Shown here: one piece after another, positions 26,261-36,300 of the stretch
Numbering within the stretch: position 1 is the stretch's first letter
How the letters are laid out: every line of letters starts with the position of its first letter
NCBI RefSeq assembly: GCF_000172175.1
Contig: NZ_ABJL02000002.1
Location: forward strand, 186,001 to 250,000
Direction of reading: 5' to 3'
DNA: 64,000 nucleotides
Origin: Bacteroides intestinalis DSM 17393
GTDB lineage: Bacteria; Bacteroidota; Bacteroidia; Bacteroidales; Bacteroidaceae
Notes under the pieces: model-generated
Seen by the model: only the letters and a program-made list of their open reading frames with translations
What the model was told of the DNA's origin: nothing
The model's database searches: none
Program-made: the position numbers and the translations under genes

Positions 26261-27352
26261 TCACAGAGAAATAGTATACTCCAATCCTTTATCAGGAGCC
26301 ACTATAAAATTCGTCACTTCGAAATTCATATCTCCACCTTTGATACCATTATCAAATCCGATACGGACGCTATAACGCGTATGCGGCTTCAGCGTCATAT
26401 CCCGAAAATAGACCAGAGAAGTATCATGTGTCGTCTTTTTCAGTTTCAGAACTAAATCTGTAATATTGGTTACAGAGAGCATCACTCCTTTCTCATTACG
26501 ACTGATTTCTTCTATTTTTACACATTTTTCAAAGAATGGACGGAGCAAGTCTTCACGTCCAATCACCAACTCTCGATAATAAGCAGCAGTGCGGCGATTG
26601 TCCAATGCCTCACGGATACCCTTCAAAGAACGTTCCTTCGCAAAGACGAATGTCATGGTACGATGTTCATCTTTGGAGAAATCATAATCAGTCTGAATAG
26701 GTTGATGGATATCGGAAGTACCGATCATTGTCAGATTCTTATCCAAACACCATTGAATGGCTTCGGGCATATATAGAGGACCATTTGCTACTTCAATGCC
26801 ATGCATACAACCTTCATCATAAAGTTCTGTGTGCTGGGGCCACCACTTAGTAGTATCCGGTTGTTGGGCAGCCCATCCGGGATGATTCCAGAAGATAAAT
26901 GCTCCCTGCTTTTTGGCTTCATTGAAAGCGTCTTTATACTCTTTTTGTTCCAATGGATTGGAGTCAGCCAGAAAAATGGCATTAAAGTGTCCGGGAGCCA
27001 TTGGACGAGTAATCTCACTGCCTCTGATTAAAAGTATCCCCAGCTTTTCAGCCTGTTTCTGACAAAGATCAAACGAACGGTTATGATCTGCCACAATATC
27101 TTTTTTATGAGGACGATATTCGATGTGTTCTGTCAGAGAAATTGCATCCAATCCTTCGCGATAAGCTTCATCTACACGCACCGTAGGCCAAACCAGACCG
27201 TCAGAGAAGACTGTGTGCATATGAAAATCGCACTTCAAAGTAGTGTATCCATCTAAATCGGGAACTTGAATTTCATTCCGGCGTTGCGCCTGTACATTCA
27301 TCAGGCAGGTTGCCAAAAGGAACGTACTTACTAATACTTTATTTACTTTCAT
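26261..27352 (-). CDS. Secreted PHP-domain metal-dependent phosphoesterase (Sb-PDE-like)
   Basis: A Sec signal (ends near VQAQ, residue 23) precedes a PHP domain. Metal-site motifs are visible in order: DFHMHTVFSDG (His near 44 and 46), LTEHIEY, RGSEITRP, HFNAIF, FWNHPGW and TSDIHQP. The C-terminal 100 residues form a beta-rich tail. PHP proteins hydrolyse phosphate esters with two or three bound metals; this secreted branch is often annotated as Sb-PDE family phosphodiesterase. It follows SusD-2 by 33 bp and is the only enzyme in that operon. I infer action on a phosphodiester or phosphomonoester in the imported glycan or glycolipid. The substrate cannot be read from sequence. Confidence 0.8.
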   Translation of the reverse strand: MKVNKVLVSTFLLATCLMNVQAQRRNEIQVPDLDGYTTLKCDFHMHTVFSDGLVWPTVRVDEAYREGLDAISLTEHIEYRPHKKDIVADHNRSFDLCQKQAEKLGILLIRGSEITRPMAPGHFNAIFLADSNPLEQKEYKDAFNEAKKQGAFIFWNHPGWAAQQPDTTKWWPQHTELYDEGCMHGIEVANGPLYMPEAIQWCLDKNLTMIGTSDIHQPIQTDYDFSKDEHRTMTFVFAKERSLKGIREALDNRRTAAYYRELVIGREDLLRPFFEKCVKIEEISRNEKGVMLSVTNITDLVLKLKKTTHDTSLVYFRDMTLKPHTRYSVRIGFDNGIKGGDMNFEVTNFIVAPDKGLEYTISL

Positions 27353-27385
27353 GTTATCTATTTATTTTTATCATTAAAGTTACTA

Positions 27386-29164
27386 TCACCAACCTGGGTT
27401 TTGAGGCAATAAAGCCGGATTTATCTGAGTAGCCGTCAACGGTATCGGACGCAAGTATTTCTTATCATCCCATTTACGTCCCTGGCTAAAGCCAAATTCA
27501 ATATATCCGTGGTCACCTTCGGACAAACGATTGGTTTTGCCAATTACCACATATTGTACACCCTTAATCTTATCACCGGCTGCCGGTTCTTTATCTACCA
27601 CAGCTACATCTTTTACACCATCGCCGTTCAGGTCATACGCTTCACCTTTCTGGGGAATGTAAATACCTTGCCATACATTTTCAATCAGGTCTCCTTGTTT
27701 CCAACGCATAACATCATCATAGCGAACTCCTTCAAAAGCCAACTCTACACCACGTTCACGACGTACTTCCAGAACCCATTTATCCGTTGTTTGATTTTTA
27801 AAGTAAGCAGCTACATACGGGTCATAAGTTGCAGGAACCTTCCCTTCTACTCCAGCACGTTCGCGTAATGGTTTGACCGTAGCATTCCATACCGTTTCAT
27901 CGCATTCACCTAATTCTGCTTTTGCTTCTGCATAATTCAGCAATATTTCCGCATAACGAAAAATAGGAATAGAATTATTAGCCGTAGCCTTTCCTACATG
28001 CACATCATCATCTATAGCCCATTTGATAAGCTGATAACCGGTGGATGTCATAGAGAAATTAGGTGCATCTGGTTTCACCGTACCACTGATTTTTCGTTGG
28101 TAAGACGGTGATATAACTGTTTGCATCAGACGGCAATCACGATTCTGAAACTCATCCATATACTGCATGGTAGCATAATCCGTACGGTCGGTGAAACGAC
28201 TACCATCGCGCATCAGATACATATTTACAAAAGGCCGTACCAACGACCAGTTTGCCCCAAATGAGGCTGAGAATAGTTTCCAAGTAATGGAGTGCATACG
28301 CAAATCTTTTTTGAAGGCGATACCCCAGATTACCTCCGTTGCGTTCAGTTCTTCCGAAGTAAACAACGAACGATACTGTGTCTCCACCTCTCCCGTATTC
28401 AGTAATTTATAAGGACCTTTCGTCATCAGTTCTTCGGATGCGGCAATAGAAGCACGCAAGAATTTTTCAACCGAGCTTTGCAATCCTAACTCCGCATGAT
28501 ATTTACGGTAGGTACCTTCGAACAGACAGATACGGGATTTGAGTGCTAATGCCACCCATTTCGTTATCAACGTACTACTTTCTGTCAAGGTCTTATCTGT
28601 GGAACAATTGGTACAGGCAAAATCGAGATCTTCCAATATCTTATCCATAACAACCTCACGCTTATCGCGTGGTTTGTATAGTTCATCTCTATTATCCACA
28701 TCCAATGTCGTTTCATACCAAGGTACATCACCGAACGTTCTAACCATACCATAATAGAAATAAGCACGCCAGAAACGTCCTACACCTTCATTATGTAAAT
28801 AAACGGCATCCGTTACTTTGCCTTTAGCATTAGGCAGATTATCGAGAAAGTAATTAATCTGTCGTAGATTTCCCCAGTCGCCGGTTCCCCAACCGCCTTG
28901 TTGGGTATCATCCCACGTGTCACCGATCAAAAAAGTAGTGGACGAACGGGTTGCACAAAAGTCTGCATACTGGTCTCCCCCCCAGGCTATTGTTTCTTCA
29001 CTGGGTAGGAAACTTTGCAGAAAACCATTTGTATAAAGTCGTAAGTCCGACTCCGACTCCAGAAAGCCTTCGGAAGAAAAATTGTTCTCAGGCTCACAAT
29101 TCAGAAAACTATCACAAGAGGTCAGAGCCAAAGCATACAAACCTATCAACCAATATTTTTTCAT
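27386..29164 (-). CDS. SusD-like lipoprotein (SusD-2)
   Basis: Two ATGs are close together (29170 and 29164). The second is preferred because AGAAG lies seven bases before it. The lipobox LALTSC places the lipid on Cys near 17. The family pattern is clear: DSFLNCEPENNFSSEGF at the start, RFWRAYFYYGMVRTFGDVPWY, then IPIFRYAEILLNYAEAKAELGE, GVELAFEGVRYDDVMRWK and LRPIPLTATQINPALLPQNPGW at the end. At about 592 aa it has normal length. It starts 15 bp after SusC-2. Confidence 0.95.
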   Translation of the reverse strand: MKKYWLIGLYALALTSCDSFLNCEPENNFSSEGFLESESDLRLYTNGFLQSFLPSEETIAWGGDQYADFCATRSSTTFLIGDTWDDTQQGGWGTGDWGNLRQINYFLDNLPNAKGKVTDAVYLHNEGVGRFWRAYFYYGMVRTFGDVPWYETTLDVDNRDELYKPRDKREVVMDKILEDLDFACTNCSTDKTLTESSTLITKWVALALKSRICLFEGTYRKYHAELGLQSSVEKFLRASIAASEELMTKGPYKLLNTGEVETQYRSLFTSEELNATEVIWGIAFKKDLRMHSITWKLFSASFGANWSLVRPFVNMYLMRDGSRFTDRTDYATMQYMDEFQNRDCRLMQTVISPSYQRKISGTVKPDAPNFSMTSTGYQLIKWAIDDDVHVGKATANNSIPIFRYAEILLNYAEAKAELGECDETVWNATVKPLRERAGVEGKVPATYDPYVAAYFKNQTTDKWVLEVRRERGVELAFEGVRYDDVMRWKQGDLIENVWQGIYIPQKGEAYDLNGDGVKDVAVVDKEPAAGDKIKGVQYVVIGKTNRLSEGDHGYIEFGFSQGRKWDDKKYLRPIPLTATQINPALLPQNPGW

Positions 29165-29178
29165 ACTCATCTTCTGTG

Positions 29179-32100
29179 TTAAAAGGTTACATTAATACCG
29201 ATTGTATAACTGCTTAAAATAGGATAACCATATCCGTCTCCATCAGTATTGGCAGTAGAACGGAAGTCTGCATCACCGGCACTGATACCTTCGGGATCAT
29301 ACATTTTTGTATGTTTAGCCAGTGGTGTCCATGTCAGCAGGTTTTCACCGGCAAGGTAAATCTTCAAATCCTGCAAGTGCAGTTTATCGCAAAATTTCTT
29401 ATTAAAAGCATAATCTATTTGAAGATTTTTCAGACGGACATAAGCTACATTCTGTAAATAGCGATCATTAGCCTGGATACCCAACGCCTTTGTAGAACCA
29501 TTTGCCAGATAGCCACGGTAACGGGGCCAATAAGCATCAGTGTTCTGGTTTTCTTCTGTCCATACATTATTTCCAGTATGCTCCTTCAGCATATAGCTGT
29601 AAGGCCGGTCATACTGCCCCCAGAAGAAAGCTGACTCACGATGCGGATACCAGTTTCGCTTGCCTACACCTTGAAAGAAAGCACTGATGCCAATGCCATT
29701 CCAATTGGCACTCAAATTAAAACCGAATTGATAGCGAGGCGTAGTATTTCCGATAACCTTCAAGTCACCATGATCATCCAATGTATTCTGACCATTATCT
29801 ACCGTACCGCTTTTATCGAGATCGGCAAATTTCAGATCACCCGGTTTCAGAATATTCGTAGCGGATACTTTTAGTTTGGACTGGTCTGCATGAGCATCAA
29901 TTTCAGCCTGATCTTTAAATAATCCTTCGATATGATATCCCCAGATAGTACCGATCTCCTGTCCCTCATAATAAGTGGAGAGTAGTTTCGTAGGATTATT
30001 GAATTTAGTAACCCAGGTACGGCTATCCCATAACATTGCTTTTACGCTGTAATTAAATGGCTTATTAGCCAGTGTAAAATTGTCACGCCACATAATCGAA
30101 AGTTCCCAACCCTTGGTTTCCATCTCCGCATTGTTGCCTTTAGGTGTAGCGGCCCCCAGTACGGCAGGTAAAGTAGGACCTACTGTATACATATCCGTTG
30201 TATAGCGTTGATAGTAGTCGAACACTATCGACAAACGGTTAGATAGCATATCGACATCCAGCCCAATATCATAAGTTGTTGATTTTTCCCAAGTCAGACT
30301 GTTGGGAACGATATTCGGAGTAGTGGCATACGTCTGCAATGCATCCCCCAGAATAACAGATGTTTTCTTAATGGGAATTGTAGAAAGATAGAGGTAAGGG
30401 CTTACATTACCGTTGCCCAGGCTACCGATGGAAGCACGGACTTTCAGGTTATCCAGCCAATTGCGGGTAAATTTCATAAAAGCTTCCTCAGAAATACGCC
30501 AGCCCAGTGATCCGGAAGGAAAGAACCCCCACTGTTGGTTCTCGGGAAACTTGGAAGAGGCATCATAACGCCCACTTACTTCTGCCAGGTAACGACTCTT
30601 ATAATTGTAGTTCAGACGATAGAGGAAACCTACATAAGCCCACTCATTTCCTCCTTGTCCCGTAGTATAATAATCACCATCCATAAGAGCAAAACTCGGT
30701 TTAGTGGCACTAATCAGACCACGGCGATAAGTTTGTATCGTTTTATAATCTTGGTGCTCAAGATTCCAGCCCAACAGTACATTCAGGTAATGATCGGAAT
30801 TAGAAAATTTAGGAATATAGTTACCGGTAATATTGCTTGAGAGATATTCCCTGTTATAATCCATATTTTCCAGAGAACTGAATGTGTTACGAGTTCCCAT
30901 TATTTCCGGTCCCGTATAGTAATTGTACTGGTTCTCGGCTCTTAAACGGGTAGACTTGCTGCTGTAATAAGTAAAGTCACCTTTGAAGATCAATTGCTGT
31001 TTTATAGGTGTATACGTTAAGGTCGTCGTATTGCGTACATCCAGTTTATTGTCCTTTTGCCAGGAAGTCCCTTCTACAAAACCTGCCCATCCAATATATA
31101 CGGCTGCCTCGGTCCAAGTGCCATCGGGGTTCTTCTCCATAGTCACCGGATATCCCTGATGTTGTGCCTGGCGGGTTATATTCTGACGGTCGTACATCAC
31201 CATAGGCTGGTGGGAACGGAAAATCATGACATCCGTATTATTCTCCAACAAAAGAGATTTATTGATTTGTATTTCTCCTTTTGAACGGATATTATACTGC
31301 GTATACTTTTCGTCTCCGGCATTGTAAATGCCATCCTGATTATAGTAACGTCCTGACACATAATACCGGGCACGCTCATTTCCCCCACTAATGCTGACAT
31401 TATGTTCAGTGGAATAGTTCTGATCTTTATAAATAATATCCAGCCAGTTGGTATTACCAAAGTATTCATATTCCCCCTTATCATTGACACGAACTTTATC
31501 CAGTGAAGGATCGGCATCGCGTCTTACCAATTCATTATACCAGTCTGTAGAGTACTTAAATACATTATTGATACCTCCCGGAGGCGCCTCCTGACCTTCC
31601 AGATAAGCCGTATACCAGCCATCAGTCCACTGCAAACCATTACTAACGATGCCATCTTCTGTCTTCACCGTACGCTGATGCATGGAGAAACTTCCGTTAT
31701 AATTAATTTTCGTCTTTCCGGCAGTAGCATTCTTGGTAGTTACCAATATCACCCCGAAAGCACCACGCGCACCATAAATAGCAGCCGAAGAAGCATCCTT
31801 CAGTACAGATACACTTTCCACATCCGCAGGATTCACCGAGTTGAGATCGCCTTCCACCCCGTTTATTAACACAAGGGCACTACCGCCCGCACCAATACTT
31901 CCTGTTCCACGAAGATTGATGGATGGCGTACGCGAAGGTTTACCATCACTGAATGTAATGTTCAGTCCCGGCACCATGCCTTGCAGCGAACGGGAAATAT
32001 TACTGTTGCTGCGCTCTGCAATCTGTTTGCTATCAATCTGGTCCACAGCACCCACCAGATTTACTTTCTTCGCCGTACCGTAACCTACAACCACCACTTC

Positions 32101-32442
32101 CTGCAGCTGTTGTGCATCTTCCTTAAGCACGATCTGCATTTGCTGGTCATCTTTTACCAACACTTCTGTCTCTGAGTATCCGATATAACTCAGCAACAGT
32201 TTTTGCCCTTTCTCTACATCCAAGACAAAATGTCCGTTCACATCAGTGATTGTTCCCGACTTTCCGTCTTTAATTCTCACTGTAACGCCGGCCAACGGTT
32301 CTCCTGAGACATCTTTTACGACACCTTTCAGTGGAACAAGATTAGCAGCAAGCAACATTCCTCCCCCTAAAACAAAGGTGAGGGCAACGGCAAAACGTTT
32401 GCTTACCAAACTCCATTCTAAAAAACATCTTTTTACTTTCAT
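29179..32442 (-). CDS. SusC-like TonB-dependent transporter (SusC-2)
   Basis: The frame opens at 32487, but the ATG at 32442 starts a normal signal region (MKVKRCFLEWSLVSKRF, then a hydrophobic stretch). A CarboxypepD_reg-like domain (LKGVVKDVSGEPLAGVTV, DVNGHFVLDV) is followed by EVVVVGYGTAKKVNLVGAV, a plug (ALVLINGVEGDLNSVNPADVE) and a barrel ending SSYTIGINVTF. There is no STN domain, so the nearby sigma factor is unlikely to be signalled through this receptor in the Fec manner. Promoter: CATCTTTGC at 32484-32492. Confidence 0.95.
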   Translation of the reverse strand: MKVKRCFLEWSLVSKRFAVALTFVLGGGMLLAANLVPLKGVVKDVSGEPLAGVTVRIKDGKSGTITDVNGHFVLDVEKGQKLLLSYIGYSETEVLVKDDQQMQIVLKEDAQQLQEVVVVGYGTAKKVNLVGAVDQIDSKQIAERSNSNISRSLQGMVPGLNITFSDGKPSRTPSINLRGTGSIGAGGSALVLINGVEGDLNSVNPADVESVSVLKDASSAAIYGARGAFGVILVTTKNATAGKTKINYNGSFSMHQRTVKTEDGIVSNGLQWTDGWYTAYLEGQEAPPGGINNVFKYSTDWYNELVRRDADPSLDKVRVNDKGEYEYFGNTNWLDIIYKDQNYSTEHNVSISGGNERARYYVSGRYYNQDGIYNAGDEKYTQYNIRSKGEIQINKSLLLENNTDVMIFRSHQPMVMYDRQNITRQAQHQGYPVTMEKNPDGTWTEAAVYIGWAGFVEGTSWQKDNKLDVRNTTTLTYTPIKQQLIFKGDFTYYSSKSTRLRAENQYNYYTGPEIMGTRNTFSSLENMDYNREYLSSNITGNYIPKFSNSDHYLNVLLGWNLEHQDYKTIQTYRRGLISATKPSFALMDGDYYTTGQGGNEWAYVGFLYRLNYNYKSRYLAEVSGRYDASSKFPENQQWGFFPSGSLGWRISEEAFMKFTRNWLDNLKVRASIGSLGNGNVSPYLYLSTIPIKKTSVILGDALQTYATTPNIVPNSLTWEKSTTYDIGLDVDMLSNRLSIVFDYYQRYTTDMYTVGPTLPAVLGAATPKGNNAEMETKGWELSIMWRDNFTLANKPFNYSVKAMLWDSRTWVTKFNNPTKLLSTYYEGQEIGTIWGYHIEGLFKDQAEIDAHADQSKLKVSATNILKPGDLKFADLDKSGTVDNGQNTLDDHGDLKVIGNTTPRYQFGFNLSANWNGIGISAFFQGVGKRNWYPHRESAFFWGQYDRPYSYMLKEHTGNNVWTEENQNTDAYWPRYRGYLANGSTKALGIQANDRYLQNVAYVRLKNLQIDYAFNKKFCDKLHLQDLKIYLAGENLLTWTPLAKHTKMYDPEGISAGDADFRSTANTDGDGYGYPILSSYTIGINVTF

Positions 32443-32483
32443 ACTATTCAATTGATAAAATAAATCAAGGATCCTTTCGGGAT

Positions 32484-32540
32484 GCAAAGATGGGAGGTGT
32501 AGATTTCAACTATACTACAAGGAAGTGAAGTTAGGATTTC
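32484..32540 (-). promoter_or_regulatory. Promoter region of susC-2 with weak motif A
   Basis: The -7-like box on the minus strand is CATCTTTGC (32484-32492). Starting 19 bp upstream, at 32511, TACTACAA and AGGAT align with motif A (about 17 of 28 positions in my hand alignment with 9364-9391). Confidence 0.35.
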
Positions 32541-32572
32541 AAGAAAATGATGGATATTTGAATTGAATCCCT

Positions 32573-32581
32573 TACCTTTGT
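32573..32581 (+). promoter_or_regulatory. -7 promoter box for the ECF sigma gene
   Basis: TACCTTTGT matches TAnnTTTG, 24 bp before the ATG at 32606. This is the housekeeping type of promoter, unlike the twin elements before the FecR gene. Confidence 0.6.
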
Positions 32582-32605
32582 CCCACAATTACATGAAAAG
32601 ACAAT

Positions 32606-33148
32606 ATGACAGAACAGGAAGTCAGAAGATATCTACGGAAAATGAGCGAGCAGGACTCCCAGTCTGCTTTCCGGGAATTTTATGATATGACGTACGACCG
32701 CCTGTTCCGCATTGCTTACTACTATACCCATCACGAAGAATGGTCACAAGAGATCGTACTCGATGTTTTCATGAAACTTTGGGAACATCGTAAACAGCTA
32801 TTAGATATAGCTAATATCGAAGATTACTGTTTCATACTCGTGAAAAATGCTTCTCTCAACTATATAGAAAAAGAGGAACGCCGCCCTACCCTATCAGCTG
32901 AAGTTTTACAAGAACCTGCAGACCAGGATGTATCTCCCGAAGATACTCTTATCAGCGAAGAGCTGTTTGCCCGTTACGTAAAAGCCCTCGACCGATTACC
33001 GGAGCGTTGCCGGGAAGTTTTTATCCTGATTCGCGAAGAAAAACAGACATACGCACAGGTTGCAGAGAAGCTCGACATCAGTACAAAAACGGTGGATGCA
33101 CAATTGCAGAAGGCAACGAGCAGGCTAAAAGAGATGTTATTGAAATAG
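32606..33148 (+). CDS. ECF-type RNA polymerase sigma factor
   Basis: The 180-aa protein has region 2 (about 20-90; FREFYDMTYDRLFRIAYYYTHHEEWSQEIVLDVFMKLWEH contains the core helix) and region 4 (about 125-175; LPERCREVFILIREEKQTY followed by AEKLDISTKTVDAQL, a helix-turn-helix). ECF factors in Bacteroidetes normally sit beside a FecR anti-sigma gene. None is adjacent here: the next gene downstream is HTCS-2, and the divergent neighbour is susC-2. The only FecR-like gene in the window is 25 kb away at 58868 with a different promoter type. Its target genes are unknown; susC-2 is the nearest candidate. Confidence 0.9.
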   Translation: MTEQEVRRYLRKMSEQDSQSAFREFYDMTYDRLFRIAYYYTHHEEWSQEIVLDVFMKLWEHRKQLLDIANIEDYCFILVKNASLNYIEKEERRPTLSAEVLQEPADQDVSPEDTLISEELFARYVKALDRLPERCREVFILIREEKQTYAQVAEKLDISTKTVDAQLQKATSRLKEMLLK

Positions 33149-33320
33149 TTCATTGTACAGGATACCCCCCTTCTGAATGCTCTTCTACAGCTATAAATGA
33201 CAGATTTTACAGGTATATGTACAGTTATTCATGGTACTTTACTTCTTGTTGGCTACTTTTGCTACCCAATAAAAGTGAATTCATATAAATCAATTCATTT
33301 TTTTATTCTAAAATTCTAAT

Positions 33321-33329
33321 TACTTTTGT
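33321..33329 (+). promoter_or_regulatory. -7 promoter box for HTCS-2
   Basis: TACTTTTGT is an exact TAnnTTTG match, 31 bp before the ATG at 33360. The 211-bp gap after the sigma gene otherwise shows nothing definite. Confidence 0.6.
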
Positions 33330-33359
33330 TTGCCATTTATTAATAATCTTGAAATCTAT

Positions 33360-36300
33360 ATGAAACACATAATTTTATTAGCCCTCATATCCCTGATTAC
33401 TCTTACTCCCAACGCCTATGGTGAAATAGAGCTTCGGGCCAAGCAAATGAGAACCACCGATGGACTTCCCAGTAACTCTATTCGTAATATATACCAAGAC
33501 AGTAAAGGATTCCTATGGTTAGGTACCCTAAACGGGCTTAGTCGCTACGATGGTAATTCTTTTCTTAACTTCCAACCGGAAATTAATGCCAACGGACGTA
33601 TTTCGTTGATAGATAACCGAATCAATAAAGTAATAGAGGATCAGAACGGCTTCCTCTGGATAGGTACAGGACCTGAATTATATAGTTGTTATGACTTGCA
33701 GAAAAGCCGTTTTGTGGATTTCACCGGAAGTGGAGAATATGAGCAAAATTATGCCTATTCATTATTTGCCTCTAACGGAGATATATGGTTATACCACAGA
33801 ACAAATGGTGCACGACACATTATAACTAAAAGTGACCGGACCATGACCTCCGTAGAATTTAAAACCGAACGTGGAAATCTGCCGGATAATAGAGTCCAAT
33901 TTATAGAGGAAGATGAAGCCGGTCGTATTTGGATTGGTACGATGCGCGGGCTTGCATTCATTTCTAAAGGAGATTTTAATATTATAGACAGGAAGAACAA
34001 TTTTATAGCTTCCATCACACACGAACGGGATATGTTCTTCCTAACGGATGATGGCTATGTATATTGGTATAATACCACCTCTGGAAAACTATCCAAATCG
34101 GCAGAACTTCCTGCCGGAAAAATACGTTCCAACTGTAAATTTGCATTTAAAAATCAATGGATTATTTTCACTTCCACGGGTACATACAATTATGATTTCA
34201 ACTCTCATAAGGTGACAACTGATCCCAAACTGAACATCAAAGAAGGTATTGTACTCAGTGATAACCGTGATAACTATTGGGTATTCAATCATACAGGGAA
34301 AATCTACTATATTCTTTCAGAAACAGGAGAAACAAAAGAACTACAACTAATACCCAAAGATAAATTAAGCTATATTGATAATGAACGTTATCATATAGTA
34401 CATGACTCCCGAGGAATAATTTGGATTTCAACTTACGGCAATGGTTTATTCGCCTACAAGCCATCTGAAGATAAATTAGAACACTTCGTTTCTAATACAA
34501 AAGATTCTCCCATCGGTTCGGACTTCCTATTGGCCATTATGGAGGACAAGGCGGGAGCTATTTGGGTAAGTTCCGAACATTCCGGATTATCACGCATCAC
34601 AATATCCAATGAAGGGATAACCCGCATCTATCCGGAGTCTCCGGATCTCTTCGACCGTTCGAATACCATTCGAATGTTGAGTCGGACGGACGATGGAAAT
34701 ATATGGATAGGAACTCGAAGAGGAGGATTATATAATTATGATATTCATTTAAAACCTCAATATAATAATCAGTACCTCCATTCCAATGTTTATTTTATTA
34801 CTGAGGATGATCGTGGAAAACTTTGGATGGGAACCCGAGGAGAAGGATTAAAAATAGGAGATACATGGTATAAAAATATTCCTTCCGATCCATCATCATT
34901 AGCAAACGATCATATTTTCTCTATTTATCGTGATAAAAAGGACCGTATGTGGATAGGTACATTTGGAGGAGGCTTGGATCTGGCCGAACCGACAGCCGAT
35001 GGCAAGTATAAATTCCGCCATTTTTTCCAGCAAAAGTATGGATTAAAAATGGTAAGAGACCTGTTAGAAGATGAAAACGGTATGATATGGATGGGTACCA
35101 GCGAAGGATTTTGCATTTTCCATCCAGACTCACTGATTGCCAATAGTGACAATTATCATTTATTCAATAACGTAAATGGTAAATTCTGTTCTAATGAAAT
35201 CAGATGTCTGTTCCGTGATAGTAAAGGAAGGATGTGGGTAGGAACTTCCGGGGCTGGAATCAATCAATGTACTCCTACAGATAACTATAACTCTCTGGAA
35301 TATGAACACTACGGAATACCGGAAGGGCTGGTAAATAATGTGGTAATGTCTATCGAAGAAGACAACCAGGGAAAACTATGGATAGCAACAGAATATGGTA
35401 TTTCCAAATTCACTCCCGAAAACCATTCGTTTGAGAATTACTTCTTCTCCTCCTATACACTGGGAAATGTTTATACGGATAATTGTTCATGTAAAGGAGC
35501 AGATGGGAAACTTCTTTTCGGAACAAATTATGGCTTAACAGTTATCGACCCGAAGAAGATGCTGGGAAATGAAGCTTTCTCCCCCATTGTCTTTACCAAT
35601 TTAAAAATCAATGGAATCCAAATGAATCCCGAAATGAAAGATTCTCCCTTGGCAGAACAATCTTTGGCGTATTCCGATAAAATCACTTTAAAATATTTTC
35701 AAAACTCCTTTATTCTAGACTTCTCCACTTTCGATTATTCGGACAATGGACAGACTAAATATCGATATTGGTTAGAGAACTACGATAAAGGATGGAGTGA
35801 CCCTTCTTCATCAAGTTCTGCGGCTTTCAAATATCTCAATCCCGGCACTTATACTCTCCATGTGAAATCTTGCAATGGAGCCGGTATCTGGAATAACGAC
35901 GAAACTATTTTAAAGATAGTTATTGTCCCTCCATTCTGGAAAAGTAGCTGGGCCATGTTAGGATATGTCATTCTAATCATAGTAGTCTTGTTTTTTGCCT
36001 ATCGCATTGCCAGCAATTTCAATCAATTACGCAACCGCATCCATGTAGAGGAGCAATTGACAGAATACAAGTTAGTATTCTTCACTAATATTTCCCACGA
36101 ATTCCGTACTCCTCTCACATTGATTCAAGGCGCATTGGAGAAGATACAGCGCATTAGCAATATTCCGAATGAGCTGACCTCTCCATTGCATATAATGAAT
36201 AAAAACACCCAGCGTATGCTGAGACTTATCAACCAGTTACTGGAATTCCGAAAAATGCAAAATAATAAGTTAGCATTGTCACTGGAAGAAACAGATGTTA

